From positions 1 through 7,830 of the forward strand of contig RGAX01000130.1 in assembly GCA_009919985.1 (NCBI GenBank): a DNA stretch of 7,830 bases, read 5' to 3'. Position numbers and translations under genes: made by a program. Positions 6,437 through 7,830 of the stretch are shown here, one piece after another. Position 1 is the stretch's first letter. The number at the start of each line of letters is the position of its first letter. This DNA is from Opitutaceae bacterium. Its GTDB lineage: Bacteria; Verrucomicrobiota; Verrucomicrobiia; Opitutales; Opitutaceae. A model generated the notes under the pieces. It ran no database searches. It was not told the DNA's origin and worked only from the letters and a program-made list of their open reading frames with translations.

Positions 6437-7432
6437 ATGCCCGCTCGCAAAATCATCATCGACCAAGACACACTCGGACCCGCCACCTCCAACCTCCAGT
6501 CCGTCGCGATGCTCCTCAACGCACCGGACGTCGAGGTGCTTGGTATCTGCGTTCCCACCGGCGATCACTGGCGTGACCCACAAGTCCGCCACGCACTTCG
6601 CCTCCTTGAGATCATGGGCCGCACCGAGGTGCCCGTCCTGCCTGGAGCCCTCACGCCACTAGTCCGCACCCTAACCGATCACGCCCTCTGGGAAAAACAA
6701 TACGGCCGCCTCTACTATAACGGCGCTTGGGACTTCGCCCGCCCTGGCCGAACTGTCGACCCCCACGCCACGATCGATCTGCCCGAGGGCAACCCCTCCA
6801 CCCCGCCTTCAGCCGAACACGCCGCCAATTTCATCATCCGCCAAGCCCGCGCTCATCCCGGCGAAATCTCTCTCTGGTGCGCTGGCCCTCTCACCGATGT
6901 CGCTCTAGCGCTACGTCTCGAACCCCAGCTCCCCCAACTCCTCCGCGAACTCCATTTCATGGGCGGCTCCTTCCACCCGATGACCGAGTCCCGCGAGTTC
7001 AAGCACTCCCCGCGCCGTGAGTTCAACCTGCGCTTCGACCCCGAAGCCGCCCGCATCGTCTTTCACTCCACGTGGCGCAAAATCACCTGCTCACCCATCG
7101 ACATTTCTCAAGACGTCCGCTCCACGCCTGAACACTTTGCCACCATCGCGCGCGCCGGCACGCGCCTAGCCGCTTACCTGGATAAATTTGGCCAACGGGG
7201 CCGTCCGCTCTGGGATGAAATTGCCGCCGCTTCATGGATCGACCCCGCCGTCGTCACGCACGCCGAAGAAGTATTTATCGACGTGAACCTCGACCGCGGC
7301 GCCAGCTACGGCGACACTCTTAGTTGGCCGCCTGGCTTCGAACCCGGCCATGGCGAAGCCCGCGCGCGCCTGGAGAAGCGCCTCGATGGCGACCGTTTCT
7401 CCACGCTGTTCACCTCGCTGCTCTCCCGCTGA
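6437..7432 (+). CDS. Nucleoside hydrolase-like protein (IUNH fold) with atypical metal motif
   Basis: The 331-residue protein aligns by eye with inosine-uridine preferring nucleoside hydrolases, which cut the N-glycosidic bond of ribonucleosides to give ribose and free base. Recognisable elements are the first strand K-I-I-I-D-Q-D (5-11), V-E-V-L-G-I (32-37), V-P-V-L-P-G-A (65-71), C-A-G-P-L-T-D-V-A-L-A-L (148-159), M-G-G-S-F (175-179), E-F-N-L-R-F-D-P-E-A-A (195-205) and L-W-D (258-260). The usual calcium motif DTDxGxDD is replaced by D-Q-D-T-L-G-P-A-T-S-N-L-Q-S (9-22): the first Asp is kept, but the later Asp pair is not. The usual His-Asp near the C-terminal part is Trp-Asp (259-260), keeping the Asp but not the His. 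I recall other bacterial proteins with a DQDxxGPxxSNxQ motif, so this is probably a real subfamily. Substrate or even activity may differ. No signal peptide is seen. It starts 10 bases after the binding-protein stop and ends 4 bases before the next gene; no Shine-Dalgarno is evident. Confidence 0.87.
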   Translation: MPARKIIIDQDTLGPATSNLQSVAMLLNAPDVEVLGICVPTGDHWRDPQVRHALRLLEIMGRTEVPVLPGALTPLVRTLTDHALWEKQYGRLYYNGAWDFARPGRTVDPHATIDLPEGNPSTPPSAEHAANFIIRQARAHPGEISLWCAGPLTDVALALRLEPQLPQLLRELHFMGGSFHPMTESREFKHSPRREFNLRFDPEAARIVFHSTWRKITCSPIDISQDVRSTPEHFATIARAGTRLAAYLDKFGQRGRPLWDEIAAASWIDPAVVTHAEEVFIDVNLDRGASYGDTLSWPPGFEPGHGEARARLEKRLDGDRFSTLFTSLLSR

Positions 7433-7436
7433 TTAC

Positions 7437-7830
7437 ATGCCCATGCGCCTCAATATCATTCTGCTCTCTTTGCTCACGCCTGCAATTTCCCCAGCTCAAC
7501 CCGTGACTAACACCCCCGCGCTCCAACCCGCCGATCTCATCATCACGCACGCGCACATCGTAACCATGAACGCCACACGTGAGGTCATCCCCGATGGCGC
7601 CGTGATCATCCGTGATGCCCGCATTCTCGCCGTCGGCCCCAGCGCAATTGCACTCCAGTACACCGCGAAAAAAACCATCGATGCCCGCGGCGACCTCGTA
7701 GTCCCTGGCATGATCAACACTCACACGCACGCCTCAATGACCGTCTTCCGCGGCCTAGGAGACGACGTACCCGACCGCCTACGCCGCTTCATTTTTCCCC
7801 TAGAAAAAAATCTCATTGATCGCGAGCTCG
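7437..7830 (+). CDS. Exported amidohydrolase, MTA/SAH deaminase or chlorohydrolase-like, N-terminal part (131 aa, cut by window edge)
   Basis: The frame is open from ATG 7437 to the right edge. It encodes a metal-dependent amidohydrolase of the subtype that includes 5-methylthioadenosine/S-adenosylhomocysteine deaminases, guanine deaminase and atrazine chlorohydrolase relatives. Residues 1-21 look like a Sec signal (M-P-M-R, then a hydrophobic stretch, then S-P-A-Q). The typical beta-sandwich follows: A-D-L-I-I-T-H-A-H-I-V-T-M (32-44), G-A-V-I-I-R-D-A-R-I-L-A-V-G (54-67) and T-I-D-A-R-G-D-L-V-V-P-G-M-I (80-93). Then comes N-T-H-T-H-A-S-M-T-V-F-R-G (94-106), with metal-binding H96 and H98. R-G-L-G-D-D (105-110) matches the RGxxDD stretch of the MTA/SAH deaminase group. 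The remaining metal ligands lie outside. A second ATG at 7443 is equally possible as a start. It is spaced 4 bases from the nucleoside hydrolase stop, so co-transcription is likely. A predicted export signal is unusual for a purine deaminase. Confidence 0.87.
   Translation, partial: MPMRLNIILLSLLTPAISPAQPVTNTPALQPADLIITHAHIVTMNATREVIPDGAVIIRDARILAVGPSAIALQYTAKKTIDARGDLVVPGMINTHTHASMTVFRGLGDDVPDRLRRFIFPLEKNLIDREL

Overview
The window looks like part of a Verrucomicrobiota chromosome, most likely near Opitutaceae. This is inferred from gene content and is not proven. The main clues are a long exported protein of the PVC-type 'membrane-bound dehydrogenase' family with HEAT repeats (a Planctomycetes/Verrucomicrobia hallmark), a short class III prepilin-like protein, GC-rich C-biased codons, and start codons mostly without a clear Shine-Dalgarno sequence. 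I see no tRNA, rRNA, CRISPR array, transposase or phage gene.

Left region (1-2092, minus strand): a large exported beta-propeller/HEAT protein gene that runs off the left edge. Its frame is broken near 1786-1789. The reading stays in the family on both sides of the break, but about a dozen normally conserved residues are missing, so this is either a small out-of-frame deletion or a sequence/assembly error. A 259-bp divergent intergenic region (2093-2351) follows, with a 16-bp perfect palindrome and a small hairpin.

Centre (2352-4708): a family 2 glycosyltransferase on the plus strand, convergent with a small pseudopilin on the minus strand. Next comes the housekeeping pair nadD-rsfS on the minus strand, joined by a 4-base ATGA overlap. 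nadD starts with GTG. RsfS carries a long lysine-rich C-terminal tail.

Right region (4801-7830, plus strand): three closely packed genes that look like one transcription unit, divergent from nadD. They encode an OppA/DppA-type lipoprotein binding protein, a nucleoside hydrolase-fold protein with an unusual N-terminal metal motif, and the start of an exported amidohydrolase resembling the MTA/SAH deaminase and chlorohydrolase group. Gaps are 10 and 4 bases. The inferred theme is capture and breakdown of nucleosides or related N-ribosyl/heterocyclic compounds. No transporter permease or ATPase lies in the window. This unit is the best candidate for something not well described.
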